Of a stretch of 64,000 nucleotides of DNA, positions 33,418 through 44,630 are shown one piece after another. The notes under the pieces were generated by a model. That model made no database searches. It was not told the DNA's origin and saw only the letters and a program-made list of their open reading frames with translations. The DNA lies in assembly GCF_039555335.1 (NCBI RefSeq), contig NC_092629.1:3677912-3741911 (forward strand), read 5' to 3'. Both the position numbers and the translations under genes were made by a program. The stretch is from Amphiura filiformis (lineage: Eukaryota > Echinodermata > Ophiuroidea > Amphilepidida > Amphiuridae). Numbering within the stretch: position 1 is the first letter of the stretch; each line of letters opens with the position of its first letter.

Positions 33418-35275
33418 ATGTTTATTTATTTATGTTATTTATTTTATTCATATTTATCCAGGGTAGCCCAATTCAGCCAAATAGCTGGTCTAACATCCCA
33501 GCAAACACAAAACGTTTTCGACATCATTCGCAAAAGGTTATAAAAGGTATCAGAAAACGTTTAAATGTCGGGTTATATAAAGGGTATATTAAGGGTATAA
33601 AACGTTTGTATAACATTGAAAAACATTTTTTGATAAGCTACTGCCCAGCAAACACAAAACGCTTTACAGAAAACGTTTAAATGTCGGGTTATATAAAGGG
33701 TATAAAAACGTTTTAACAACATTCCAAAAACATTTTTGAAAACCTGATACAAAACATTCTAAACAGAATGTTATTTTTTGTTGAAAAAATATTTTGCGAA
33801 AAATGTTTGCCCAAAATATTTGCAATAACGTTTTAAATACGTTTTTATGACCTTTATATAACCCGACATTTAAATGTTATTAAAACGTTTTGAAGAGAAC
33901 ATTTTAAGAACATTTCTGTGTTTGCTGGTGGCAAATATTTTGACATAATGTTATTTAAGTGTTGACAAAATATTTGGCAAAAAATGTTTGAAAAAATAGT
34001 TTACAATAACATTTTTGAAAACATTTTAGAAATATTGTTGTAGTGTGTTTTCACACAAAACGTTTTAAAACGTTTTCATGACCTTTATATAACCCGACAT
34101 TTTAATGTTATTAAAACGTTTTTACCTTAACCAAAAGCCAAAATATAACTTATTTAAAACGTTTTAAAAACGTTTTTGTGTTTGCTGGGATGGGACCCTG
34201 CAATACATTTACATGACATTAAAAGGCAACAATTATCAACATGCAATTTATATAAAATATACAACTATTAGATACAAAATTAAAATACAGAAATACATAC
34301 AAAGTAAATAAAAACACATCATTAACAAGTACATGCTCAAATTTTAAGACTTGAATCTTTGCTTGAAAGTCTGCACATTTGTTAAACTTCTTACATCATT
34401 ACTCAGCTTATTCCCAACCTCAACCCCACTGTACGAAAAAGATGATTTAAAGTATCCAGTGTCATAACCATTTGTACAAGGCGGTAGAGCCAATAAATTT
34501 GACGCAGCTTGTCTGCTGTTAACATTATGCTTTTCATGCACATAAGAAAATCTGTTGGTAAGGTACTGTGGAGAATGAGATATATCGTTTAGACATTTAA
34601 ACATTAACAGAGATTTGAAACACATTGCCCGATTTGGAAGTGATTCCATCCTAATATAGGAAACATAATATCAGAAGACGTAAGATAGTTGGCACGCAAT
34701 ATTATTCTAGCACATCGCTTCTGTAAAACACATATTTTACGTACATTTTCATTGAAGCGACCAAACCATTTACACTACAATAGTCGAACTGCGGTTGGAT
34801 AAGAGCCTTATATGAAACATTAAGAGTGCGAACGTCAAGAAATATTTTAAGACGTCCCATGAGTCCTATTTTACAAAATAACTTCTGTATGACTGAATTA
34901 ACATGATCGTGCCAAAGTAATTTAGAATCAATCTTTCAATCCAAGACATTTGGCACTATGAACTCTTACAAGTTGACAATCATCAATGGTAACTGAAAAA
35001 GCATAGCATTTATCATTGCGTAACTTAGGCTCACTACCAATGACCATAACATTTGTCTTGTCAGTATTAAGAATTAAACAATTTGTTAACATTTAACCAT
35101 GCCTTAACTGCTGAAAAATCGTCAGTGATCTTTTTAGAAATAATATCAGTATCAGTACCACTGACAGACAGAGTGGTATCGTCTGCGTACATAGATATTT
35201 TCCCATGTGATACTACATTTGGCATATCATTGATAAAAATCAGAAATAATAATATACTGCCTTGTTTACATTATT
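33418..35275 (-). mobile_element. 5'-truncated LINE, itself split by a MITE
   Basis: In minus sense, FINDMPNVVSHGKISMYADDTTLS (about 35240-35170) holds the catalytic YADD. Then come RFNENVRKICVLQKRCARI near 34770-34700 and a frame at 34649-34344 ending FKQRFKS. The 3' end (GGGCTACCCTGGATAAATATG..., 33490-33440) resembles the hairpin tail seen at 7.8 and 17.8 kb. The MITE at 33494-34192 is inserted in the 3' untranslated part. Several frame shifts are present and most of the RT is missing. Confidence 0.82.
33494..34192. mobile_element. Nested MITE pair of the CCCAGCAAACAC family
   Basis: The outer ends are CCCAGCAAACACAAAACGTT (33494) and AACGTTTTTGTGTTTGCTGGG (to 34192). A second left end (GCCCAGCAAACACAAAACGC, 33641) and a second right end (CATTTCTGTGTTTGCTGG, about 33911-33928) lie inside, so one copy sits within another. 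The interior is built of AACGTT palindromes and the phrase TTATATAACCCGACATTTAA. It is non-coding. Confidence 0.85.
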
Positions 35276-35339
35276 GGATTCTTATGTCTATTTCTCGACT
35301 TACGTACAAGATAATTTTTTTCTGGGACACTCTGTATAC

Positions 35340-35799
35340 TTTTGTGTGTGCTCATGACGTACACAAATTCAGAAATGAAGCTTTTTAATAATTTCAACGG
35401 CAAGGGGATAAAGTTCCCATATAAATGGTCTGTTTTTACTGGAGCTATCAGTGTGACCTACTTCTGGAAGAGCATATTTTAAATAGAACATGTCAATGGT
35501 AGCGTCTGGTAAGAAAGGAGGACGAGAGGGAGGGCACTGGAAGTGGACAGGGATCGAGGTTCAGTGGCGGTAGCCAAGAGGACGAACAGCTCCCCCATGG
35601 GACATCTTGTCCTCATACTTGACCCTCTTCCTGTCTGTTGGATGATGGCCGCCGTGATATTTTATGATTTAGGCCGTTTTACCCATTTTTGTCAATGTTT
35701 TCCCCACGCCCTCCTAAAAGAAAAACCCCTGACATCGCCATTGAGGAGGGAAAAACTGGAGTGCCCTGGAGTGTGAGTGGGGCATTATAAGAGGGGGTA
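35340..35799. other. Intronic sequence without recognised feature
   Basis: Mostly unique sequence. The 77-codon frame 35543-35776 has no domain and sits beside the long-inverted-repeat element. A purine-rich stretch AAAGGAGGACGAGAGGGAGG occurs at 35514. Confidence 0.4.
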
Positions 35800-37632
35800 A
35801 TAGTCCTGGCCCTGTCCTACAGACCCGTATACATTTTTCAAAGAGGAAAGTTTGAAAGTTGATTCGAGTAGGGTATGCATAGGTCTACTGGGTGGAAAAA
35901 TTCCAAACCCGGGCAAACTCTGTATATGGCCATTTTTCAAAATGGCCGCCAAAATGTACTTATGAACCTGGTAAAATGACAATAACTCTGAAACTACTTG
36001 AATTAGAGGGGTGATTGAGGTGTCTACCCCCACTTGTCAGACATGACAGAGGAAAAGGAAGAAATTACATCTGAGATCGATGGGTTCCTTATTCCCAAGA
36101 TTAAGTCCATCGATCTTAGATGTACATTCTTCCTTTTCCTCTGTCATGTCTGTCAATCTCTACTCACCTGTAACATTAACAAACAAAACTAACAATCAAT
36201 AACGTAACATTGGTTTAGTGGGCAACATTTCATGTTAAATCATTTGCAAGAGTTATAACTGTGGAAATATGCATGTGGTTGCTATGGGTAGCCATCTTGT
36301 ATTTCAGGTGTCCAAGACCTCAGATAACCATGGAAACTAGCCTTGATTTTCATAGGTACATAGGTTATAATTGATGACATTTCATTTGGTTTATAGTGGT
36401 TGCTATGACTGCCATCTGGATTTGGTGTGACTTGATTTAGCGAAGTTACACGCCTTAATTGCTCTTCTAGATTAAATGGTTACCGAGATATTGTAATTTC
36501 ACCCGGTTAATGTGAATATTATATGGTTACTAGGACGGTCATCTTAGATTGTGGGTGTCCTAGACATCAGACAACCACGACACCCTCTTCATTCAATGAT
36601 TTATGGTTGCTATGGGCGGCCATCTTGGATTTCAGGTGTCCTGGACCTCAGACATCCATGAAACCTCCTTCATTTACTCAGCCAGCCTTGATTTAGTAGG
36701 GATATACACCTCAATGACCCTTGTAGGTCAGGCAGATACCGAATTATTGTCATTTCACCTGGCTAATTTGATGATGGTTGCTATGGGCGGCCATCTTGGA
36801 TTACAGGTGTCCTGAACCTCAGACATCCATGAAACCCCTTCATTCAGTCAGCCAGCCTTGATTTAGTGGGGATAGACACCTCAATTACCCTTGTAGGTCA
36901 AGCAGATTCCGAATTATTGTCATTTCACCTGGCTAATATGATGATTTATGGTTTCTATCGGCGGCCATCTTGGATATCAGGTGTCCTGTACCTCAGACAT
37001 CCACGAAACCCCCTTCATTCATTCAGCCAGCCTTGATTTAGTGGGGGATAGACACCTCAATTACCCTTGTAGGTCAGGCAGATTCCGAATTATTGTCATA
37101 TCATCTGGCTAATATGATGATTATGGTTGCTATGGGCGGCCATCTTGGATATCAGGTGCCTGTACCTCAGACATCCACGAAACCCCCTTCATTCATTCAG
37201 CCAGCCTTGATTTAGTGGGGGATAGACACCTCAATTACCCTTGTAGGTCAGGCAGATTCCGAATTATTGTCATATCATCTGGCTAATATGATGATTATGG
37301 TTGCTATGGGCGGCCATCTTGAATTACAGGTGTCCTGAACCTCAGACATCCATGAAACCCCCTTCATTCAATCAGACAGCCCTGATTTAGTGGGGATAGA
37401 CACCTCAATCACCCCTCTAGGTCAAGTAGTTTCAGAGTTATTGTCATTTTACCTGGTTCATAGGTACATTTTGGCGGCCATTTTGAAAAATGACCATATA
37501 CATAGTTTGCCCGGGTTTGGAATTTTCCACCTAGTAGAATTTGGAAGACCTATGCATACCCTACTCGAATCAACTTTCAAACTTTCCTCTTTGAAAAATG
37601 TATACGGGTCTGTAGGACAGGGCCAAGACTAT
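35800..37632. mobile_element. 1.83-kb foldback element: ~240-bp inverted ends and an internal ~175-bp tandem array
   Basis: ATAGTCCTGGCCCTGTCC (35800) to about 36040 is repeated inverted at 37390-37632, sharing CGTATACATTTTTCAAAGAG, AACCCGGGCAAACT and TTGAGGTGTCTA blocks. The middle (about 36590-37390) holds five tandem units of about 175 bp beginning GGTTGCTATGGGCGGCCATC, with CAGACATCCACGAAACCCC and CAGCCAGCCTTGATTTAGTG in each. More diverged units lie at 36280-36590. No reading frame over 85 codons is present. It is a foldback-type non-autonomous element. Confidence 0.85.
36038..36152. mobile_element. ~110-bp hairpin MITE inside the foldback element
   Basis: GACATGACAGAGGAAAAGGA (from 36041) is answered by TCCTTTTCCTCTGTCATGTC (to 36150), and ATCGATGG / CCATCGAT pair further in, around a short loop (TTCCTTATTCCCAAGATTAAG). 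It is inserted just inside the left inverted arm, so it has no inverted counterpart in the right arm. Confidence 0.8.
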
Positions 37633-37639
37633 AAAGTTT

Positions 37640-38255
37640 GACAGAGCGAGGATAGATGAACGGGAGAGGGATATAAGAATATGGAGATAGGAGGAAAAAA
37701 ACAGGAGTGGAAGGAGAGGGAGAGATTGAGAATGAGGGAAAGAATGAAAAAAATGGTGTTTCGTTACGCTTTGTGTTGCATCAAACGCAATATGCACTGA
37801 TATGTAGAAAATAGATAGTGTTACCATAGTTATATGCTCCTTTTTAAATGTTATGATTTTGATAATTATATACTTTTAGAATTATAACAAAACAAAAGCA
37901 TCCGGTGTTTTTTATTGAGACACGTTGTAGATTTCTTAAGATCATTTACCTTTATGGCGTGTTTGATCTCCCATTGCGTTTGCGAGCCTTTCATATCCTT
38001 CAATCCTTTGACTTCAATTCGCAAAGGTCTACATCTTTGCAATATAATCCGTTTTACCAGCTTCTTAGGCCTACAACACATAATGAATGATCCCGAATTG
38101 GTGAGCATCTCTTCTATAATCTGAATAACAAGGCAAGATAATTAAAGCAATTATTGTGAGATTGGTAAGGACTCATTTTGTTTTCCATAATAATGATTTT
38201 TAAAACGATTGGAACTAAATACTTTAATGAGCTAAAATAGCCTGCGAACGTTACA
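37640..38255. other. Intronic sequence without recognised feature
   Basis: A purine-rich stretch (37640-37745) is followed by AT-rich sequence. The short frames on both strands at 37866-38124 overlap each other and carry no domain. Confidence 0.4.
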
Positions 38256-38259
38256 CCTA

Positions 38260-38474
38260 CAGGGTGTATAAAAATAATTGGTACCCGTCAAGTTTGATGT
38301 TTATTGAAAAGCCTGTCTCGTCAAAATACAACATATTATACTCTTGAAATGTACAGAATGTATTGTTATACAATTATTGTACAAATTCCTTCCATCTTAT
38401 GTTGAATTTTGATGTGTCATACTCATTCAATATCAATGAAAACTGATGGGTATCAATCATTTTGATACAGCTTG
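38260..38474. mobile_element. 215-bp mariner-type MITE
   Basis: The left end CAGGGTGTATAAAAATAATTG (from 38260) matches the inverted right end CATTTTGATACAGCTTG (to 38474) with scattered mismatches over about 33 bp. TA lies outside both ends. It is non-coding. Confidence 0.75.
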
Positions 38475-38489
38475 TACACACAGAAAGTT

Positions 38490-38755
38490 TTTTACACAGG
38501 TAATGTAAAAAAAATACATAACATTAGGTAGCATATGAACGCCAAAACAAATAGGTATTTTTTACATAACCATTATGTAAAAATAACATAACAGATAAGT
38601 AAAAAAATACTATGCATATTAGGTAAAATATTTACATAACTTTTATGTAGATTTTTTTACCTGAGCTATTAGGTCTTTTACTACATAATTGTTATGTATT
38701 TTTGTACACAACTTATGTAAAAAATGCATAACATGTATGTAGCATATGAACCCCA
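38490..38755. repeat. AT-rich palindromic cluster of TTATGTAAAAA / TACATAA motifs
   Basis: At least ten ACATAA or TTATGT words in both orientations occur within 265 bp, often as TTACATAACCATTATGTAA-type palindromes. The words GTAGCATATGAACGCC (38530) and GTAGCATATGAACCCC (38738) repeat near both sides and could be the edges of a small element. No coding content. Confidence 0.55.
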
Positions 38756-38804
38756 TATCATATTTAGAACTATAATACGAATTTTATTACAAAATTGTGT
38801 TACG

Positions 38805-39925
38805 TTCTGCTTCAGATGGCCTAATATGTATGCTTTTACCCAAATTCCCTTCAGAGTGCACAACAAAACTCACTGTTTGATTAAGTTAACAATATCTGAA
38901 TCTTTAATCAAAAGTAAAGTATGATTTGACAATAATTTTGAGAGTGAACATAAATACATACAATCAGTCAGAATCAATCTGCGAAGATCACTGTTCAGCG
39001 AAGTCCACTAAAGACTATACTTTTATATCCTTTGCATAAAATACTCGCGCAGTTGACTATCTCCAAAATGGTACTATTTTCACATTTCACACTATTTCTT
39101 CAGGAAAACAGGCCTGCCTCATTAACTGCTCTGTTTCCACTAATATTGACAGATGTGTTGTTTCACAAACCAGACTTCAGCAAGTCGACAGAACATCTTT
39201 GTTTCAGATGGACATTTTATTGTGAGAGGACCTATTATGACATTGTACAAGTAAAGCAACAAAACAAAATCCACATAGCCCCCGAATGAAAAGTATGTAA
39301 TTATCTTTATAATCACTCAAACAGAATCTTGTGTGAATTTTACATCCGAACTAAGAGCTATTCAATTATTTTATTTTACATGTAAAGTCTATGGGGATGA
39401 CGATTAGAAATGAACGGCAGTAATTAAAAAACCCTCATTTTGGGCCATTTTAGACACTAAAATGACCATAAAACTAGAATAGCACTTTAGTTCGGATGTA
39501 AAATGCACATACAATGCTACTACCGGAGTGAGTACAAACATAATTAAATACTCAGTACATTTCATTCGGGGGCTACACCTTAATGGTTATGGAACAAAGG
39601 TGAGAGGAGTATATTCCTTTCTTGGAAGAGGTACGCACTTTGGCGTATTCTAGATAATCTCCGACATTACTTGATAGTAGTACATTGACTACATAAGATA
39701 TGTCTGATTCGCAATTAACTTTCTGTAGGCATATGGACTGTAAGGACATTATCTAGCCCACAACAACACTGTAATAATTGTGTTTACATTTTCTTATATA
39801 CTAAACACAAAAATGTCACTTCCTGTGGTATTTCCCAAAATGATGTCATATCCATTTTACAATCTTGGGGATTCCCCATCCATAGTCCTGACTTTGTTTA
39901 AGGAGAATCCCAACTTTCCTGAAGT
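38805..39925. mobile_element. LTR copy related to the Gmr1-like element (solo or fragment), split by a MITE
   Basis: TTTTACCCAAATTCC, CACTGTTTGATTAAG, ACCAGACTTCAGCAAGTCGA, TATATTCCTTTCTTGGAAGA and CCGACA...TACTTTGACTACATA-like stretches follow the same order as in the LTR at 54527-55688. There is no internal retrotransposon sequence on either side, so it looks like a solo LTR. It is interrupted by a 300-bp MITE (39276-39575) plus short unmatched flanks (39215-39275). Confidence 0.7.
39276..39575. mobile_element. 300-bp MITE with TAGCCCCCGAATGAA ends
   Basis: Left TAGCCCCCGAATGAAAAGTA and right TACATTTCATTCGGGGGCTA are near-perfect inverted ends. An inner pair TTTTACATCCGAACTAA / TTAGTTCGGATGTAAAA supports a foldback structure. 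TA at each edge may be the target duplication. It is inserted in an LTR. Confidence 0.85.
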
Positions 39926-40156
39926 AGCTTAAATAGTAAATAAAGATAAATGATTAACATAATCTGGGCACATCACATTAACTATTTTAACACAATGTTT
40001 GAATGAAGTTTTTAAAGCACGAGTCGAGAACACAAATTGGCTGCGATCAACCAGGACTGTCCCGCTCTGACTGGCCTTTAATCTGAGTGGAGCCAGGCGA
40101 AGCCAATTCAAGGTTGGCCATGCTCCCTCCGTTCGACCTACAGGTAACACAACTTC

Positions 40157-41277
40157 TAAGTTCCCCTAATACTTTTTAAAGTAAGTCGGAAAATATTTTA
40201 CGAAATGTAAAAATGTTAAAAGATATGTATAGCCCTGTTTGTTTTGGCCCTGTGGACCAATTTATAGCGTCACACATCATTGCGTTCAGTCACAATGGTT
40301 AATTATGTAAGAAAACAGGCCGTTTTAAAAGTTGCACCTGAGCCCATAGCAGTCAGGTTTCTGTAATTAGGGATTCAATCATTTTCCACCGTTGTTCATC
40401 ACTGACTAACAACGATGCGTCTTCGCGAGGTCGTAAACGCAGACGCGCCAGGCGCTAGTTGTTAATCGATGACGAACAACGGCGAAACATGATCGAATCC
40501 CTTTCAACAACGAAAACAAGCTATAAAGATCGTCTAATTCACACGATTATTTCATGAGGAATGACCAGTTTAGTCATTGCCACTAAACACAAGAAGATCG
40601 ATGCTTTGATAGCAGCAAAATAACTACAGAATAAAAGAGCAATATTTAGCCGCTTCCTCCAAAATAATGAAAACAACATTTTGCGCACACAAGTTCCAGG
40701 TATGGCAAATTTCTGACGCGTATCGCGTATACGCGCTTCCATTAACTTGCGTTCGCGTATACCCTTTTTTCAAATTGTGGATTTATCACGGATTAACAAC
40801 TATTGGCACCTGTACAAGGGCATAGGACAAGTTGTTGAACAAACACATGAATAGGCCTGGCCTGCTGAATTGTTTGAGAGTTGAACTCAGATGCAACTTT
40901 TAACACAGTTTAAACGGTCTCTTTTTTACATAATGAACCATTGTGCCTGAACGCAATGACGTGTGACGCTATAATTTCTTCCATAGGTGTAAAACAAATA
41001 AGGCTACACATGTCTTTTTACAAGTTTGCATTTCGTTGAATATTTTTCGATTTATTTTAAAAAGTATTTACGGGGAACTTAGAACTTGTGATATGGGCTC
41101 AGGTGCAACTTTTAAAACGGCCTCTTTTCTTACATAGTTAACCATTGTGACTGAACGCAATGATGTGTGACGCTATAAATTGGTCCACAGGGGTAAAACA
41201 AACAGGGCTATACATATCTTTTTAAATTTTTACATTTCGTAAAATATTTTTTGACTTATTTTAAAAAGTATTAGGGG
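40157..41277. mobile_element. 1.1-kb element with ~190-bp inverted ends, right end duplicated
   Basis: The left arm (40157-40346) reads ACTTTTTAAAGTAAGTCGG, TATGTATAGCCCTG, AGCGTCACACATCATTGCG and GTTGCACCTGAGCCC. An inverted copy occupies 41096-41277, and a second, more diverged inverted copy lies at 40890-41075. No reading frame over 70 codons is present. The interior also holds the hairpin at 40369-40502. Confidence 0.75.
40369..40502. mobile_element. 134-bp hairpin MITE
   Basis: AGGGATTCAATCATTTTCCA with CGTTGTTCATCACTGACTAAC is answered by GTTGTTAATCGATGACGAACAACGG and GATCGAATCCCT. The loop is GC-rich (CGCAGACGCGCCAGGCGC). It is nested in the 1.1-kb inverted-repeat element. Confidence 0.75.
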
Positions 41278-42049
41278 GGTTATAGTGCACAGCGCTATGT
41301 TGAATGAAGGGGACGTCGTGCGATTTGTTTGTTAAAAGCAATTTCTCAATTGATTTCATTACATTGGAAGGTAAAGATTGAAATAAAACATGTTTTCATT
41401 TTTTTAAAGACCGTTTAGTGCCTAAAATCCAAGATGGCCGCCGTGATTGAAAATTTGCCATATTTTACTCATAAATTGCGCTTTAGTAGGATACAGAATG
41501 GAAGTCCCATTCTAGGGTTGAGTACAAGAAGTTTTGAAGGTGTTTCTTTATAGATTTGAGGACGCTGAATAAAATGAGAGGGGTCTGCACCATCGAAAAG
41601 TGTGGGGAGCTCTTGGTAGAGGGCGTTTTTCAAAATGGCCGCCAAAATCCCTTAAAATCACCATAACTTGGTCAGAGAAGCACCCAGCAGCACGATTCTG
41701 ATGTCTATACCCATGTTTTCAGGGTCAAGGAATCCAATAGAGTCATTTACAACTGCCTTTAACCTATCATTCCAAGATGGCTGCCAAAATTTCAAAATGG
41801 CCGCCATTGAAAATTAATTGGGCTATATCTTGGGTGCAGAAAGTCCTAGAAGTATGATGCTGGTGTCTATACCCATGTTTACAGGGTCTAAAAATCCATT
41901 GGTATAATCTAAAACAGCACAGGACCTTAAATCCCAAGATGGCCACCAAAATTTAAAAATAACCACCACTAAAATGTAGAATTTAGCCTTTATCTTATCT
42001 TATCAGTGGTTTACGATCCTTACCTGGGGCTAAGATACCTTAACCTTAG
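41278..42049. other. Diverged AAGATGGCCGCC-type repeats
   Basis: The phrases CAAGATGGCCGCC (41429), AAAATGGCCGCCAAAAT (41634), CAAGATGGCTGCCAAAAT (41772) and CAAGATGGCCACCAAAAT (41935) recur, with TATACCCATGTTTTCAGGGT / TATACCCATGTTTACAGGGT at 41707 and 41869. This is a diverged tandem repeat of about 160 bp. It resembles the phrase GGCGGCCATCTTGGA in the satellites at 36-37 and 44 kb. Confidence 0.6.
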
Positions 42050-43165
42050 CATAACGCAGTCTAAACCCCAGATAAGGTATCTAAACCCCAGATAAGGCGC
42101 CGTAACCCCAGATTAAGGGACATAGATTCCAGATAAAGCAGTCCAAACCCCAAATAAGGTGCCTTAACCCTAAATAAGGAACATACACCACAGATAAGGC
42201 ATCTAAACCCCACGTAAGGTGCCTTAACTCTAGATAAGGATCGTTAACCCCCGATAAGGGTCGTAAACCCCAGATAAGGCACCTAAACCCCAGATAGGGC
42301 GCCTTAACCCCAGCTAAGAGACGTAAACCCCAGATAAGAGACGTAAACCCCAGATAAGGCAGTTTAAACCCCAGATAAGGCACCTTAACACCAGATAAGG
42401 AACGTAAACACCAGATAAGGCATCTAAATCCCACATAAGGCATCTAAATCCCAGATAAGGCGCCTTAACTTCAGATGAGGGACGTAAACCTAGGATAACA
42501 CAATCCAAACCCCAGATAAGGCATTTAAACCCCATAAGGCTCCAAATAAGGGATGTAAACCATAAGGGATGTAAAACCCCCCAAAAGGGATGTAAACCAT
42601 ACATAAAGGCAGTATAAATCCCAGATCCATTCTTTAGGCATCTAAATCCAGATAAGGCGCCTTAACCCCTGATAAGGGACGTAAACCCCAGATAAGGCAG
42701 CCTAAACTCCAGATAAGGCACCTTAACCCCAGATAAGAGATGTAAATATAGGATAATGCAGTCTAAATCCCAAATAAGCTGCCTTAACCACTGATAAGGG
42801 ATGTTAACTGGGGATAACACAGTCTAGACCCCAGATAAGGCATCTAAACCCCAGATAAGGGACGTAAGCTCCAGATAAGGCAGTTTAAAAAACCCAAATA
42901 CGGCACCTTAAACCCTAGATAAGAAACACAAACCCCATATAAGGCAGTCTAAATCCCAGATAAGGCATCTAAACCAAGATAAGGTGCCCTAACCCCAGAT
43001 AAGGGACCTGAATCTAGGATAATGCAGTTTAAACCCCAGATAATGTGCCCTAACCCCAGATCAGGAACGTGGATCTAGGATAATGCAGTCTAAACCCCAG
43101 ATAAGGTGCCCTAACCCCCGATAAGGGACGTGAATCTTGGATAACGCAGTCTAAACCCCTAAACC
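42050..43165. repeat. ~20-bp minisatellite rich in AGATAAGG, about 55 copies
   Basis: The unit is AACCCCAGATAAGG plus a variable 5-7 base tail. Tails cycle roughly through CAGTCTA, CATCTA, CGCCTTA and GACGTA, which suggests a four-unit (about 80-bp) higher-order repeat blurred by mutation. Nearly every unit contains AGATAAG, a WGATAR GATA-factor consensus. Two Trp/Gly-rich minus frames (42081-42604) are by-products of the array and not genes. Confidence 0.93.
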
Positions 43166-43785
43166 CATTACACTGTTGTCAATGGCAAAATGGCTGATTT
43201 CGGGAGAAATTTTCTCAAATTTAGAACTCTCACCTGCTTTAATATAGTTAAACGCCACCAATATCAGGTGAAACTAGATGATTTAATAATCAAAAATGAT
43301 CAAAAACTCAACATAGGTTGAAATGAGACTTTTCTTATTTAAATGCACTGAACCGCAAACAAAATGGCATTGCACCCTCGAAGCTGAAAGATGCAATTAA
43401 TTAGATAGGGCGCATATATGCTAAAAGGTGTCATATAATGAGAAAAATATACCATTTCGAAGCATCAAAACCCAAAATGTACTTTTTTGGCAATATAACT
43501 TGGTCAATTACAGTGATTTTATACAGTCTTTTCAGATGCCACGCAAACAAATAGTTCATCATTTCCATGCATCGCCCAGGCCTATTAGTGGTGTATAACC
43601 ATGCACTAGTGCCATGAGTAGGTACTGTATCTGATATGTCGTCCATCTTGGACCTGGCAAGGGTCTGGTTATATAAAACATTGTGCTTTTGGTTTAAAGA
43701 CATAATCACTTTGAAACGTGATCATAAAACAAACTCATGCATTTATATACATTTAAGCAGTATATAAGCAGCCATATTGGTCGCC
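43166..43785. other. Intronic sequence without recognised feature
   Basis: Unique-looking sequence between two tandem arrays. The 92-codon minus frame 43431-43709 has no recognisable domain or splice context. Confidence 0.4.
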
Positions 43786-43789
43786 ATAT

Positions 43790-44630
43790 TGAATAATAAT
43801 CTTAATTCTAGAATATTAAAGTTATCTTTGAGTGCATGACACAATGCTAGTCCCAGTGTTTGAAATTTAGATTTTGAGCATACTTTGAGAGCGGTATATG
43901 GCTTTTTTTTTTTTGCATTTGTCAGTCAGGTTTACAAGATTTTGGTGGCCATCTTGGATTTTACCACTTACCCTGAAATATTAAATCTTTCTTTGAGTGT
44001 CTGACACAAGGCTACATAGTTCCAGTGTTTAAAATTTACGTTTTTAGCATATTTTGAGAGCGATATATAGCTTTTTTTTTTGCATGTGTCAGTCAGTTTT
44101 ATAGGATTTTGGCGGCCATCTTGGATTTTACCACTTACCCCGAATCTTTCTTTGAGTGTCTGACATAAGGCTACATAGTTCCAGTGTTTGAAATTTACAT
44201 TTTAGCATATTTTGAGAGCGATATATAGCTTTTTTTTTTGCATGTGTCAGTCAGTTTTATAGGATTTTGGCGGCCATCTTGGATTTTACCACTTACCCCG
44301 AATCTTTCTTTGAGTGTCTGACATAAGGCTACATAGTTCCAGTGTTTGAAATTTACATTTTTAGCATATTTTGAGAGCGATATATAGCTTTTTTTGCATG
44401 TGTCAGTCAGTTTTATAGGATTTTGGCGGCCATCTTGGATTTTACCACTTACCCCGAAATATTAAATCTTTCTTTGAGTGTCTGACACAAGCCTACATAG
44501 TTCCAGTGTTTGAAATTTACATTTTTAGCATATTTTGAGAGTGATATATAGCTTTTTTTTTGCATATGTCAGTCAGTTTTATAGGATTTTGGCGGCCATC
44601 TTGGATTTTACCACTTCCCACGAAAAAAAA
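43790..44630. repeat. Satellite of five ~160-bp units
   Basis: Each unit contains TTTGAGTGTCTGACA, CCAGTGTTTGAAATTTA, AGCATATTTTGAGAGCGATA, a T-run and GGCGGCCATCTTGGATTTTA. The last phrase falls at 43951, 44118, 44276, 44432 and 44598, so spacing is 156-167 bp. The first unit is the most diverged. It is non-coding. Confidence 0.9.

Larger units (their letters stand above)
33227..35334. mobile_element. Mariner-like inverted-repeat element disrupted by a LINE
   Basis: The left end CAGGGTGTCCCAGAAAAAAT (33227) is matched by the inverted right end ATTTTTTTCTGGGACACTCTG (to 35334), with TA on both outer sides. Inner similarity continues (CGAGAAATAGACAT / ATGTCTATTTCTCG). After removing the LINE at 33418-35275 the element is only about 250 bp, so it was a small non-autonomous copy. 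Confidence 0.8.

Noticed and set aside
42081..42604. Two Trp/Gly/Leu-rich minus-strand frames of 96 and 120 aa
   Set aside because: Translations of the 20-bp GATAAG minisatellite.
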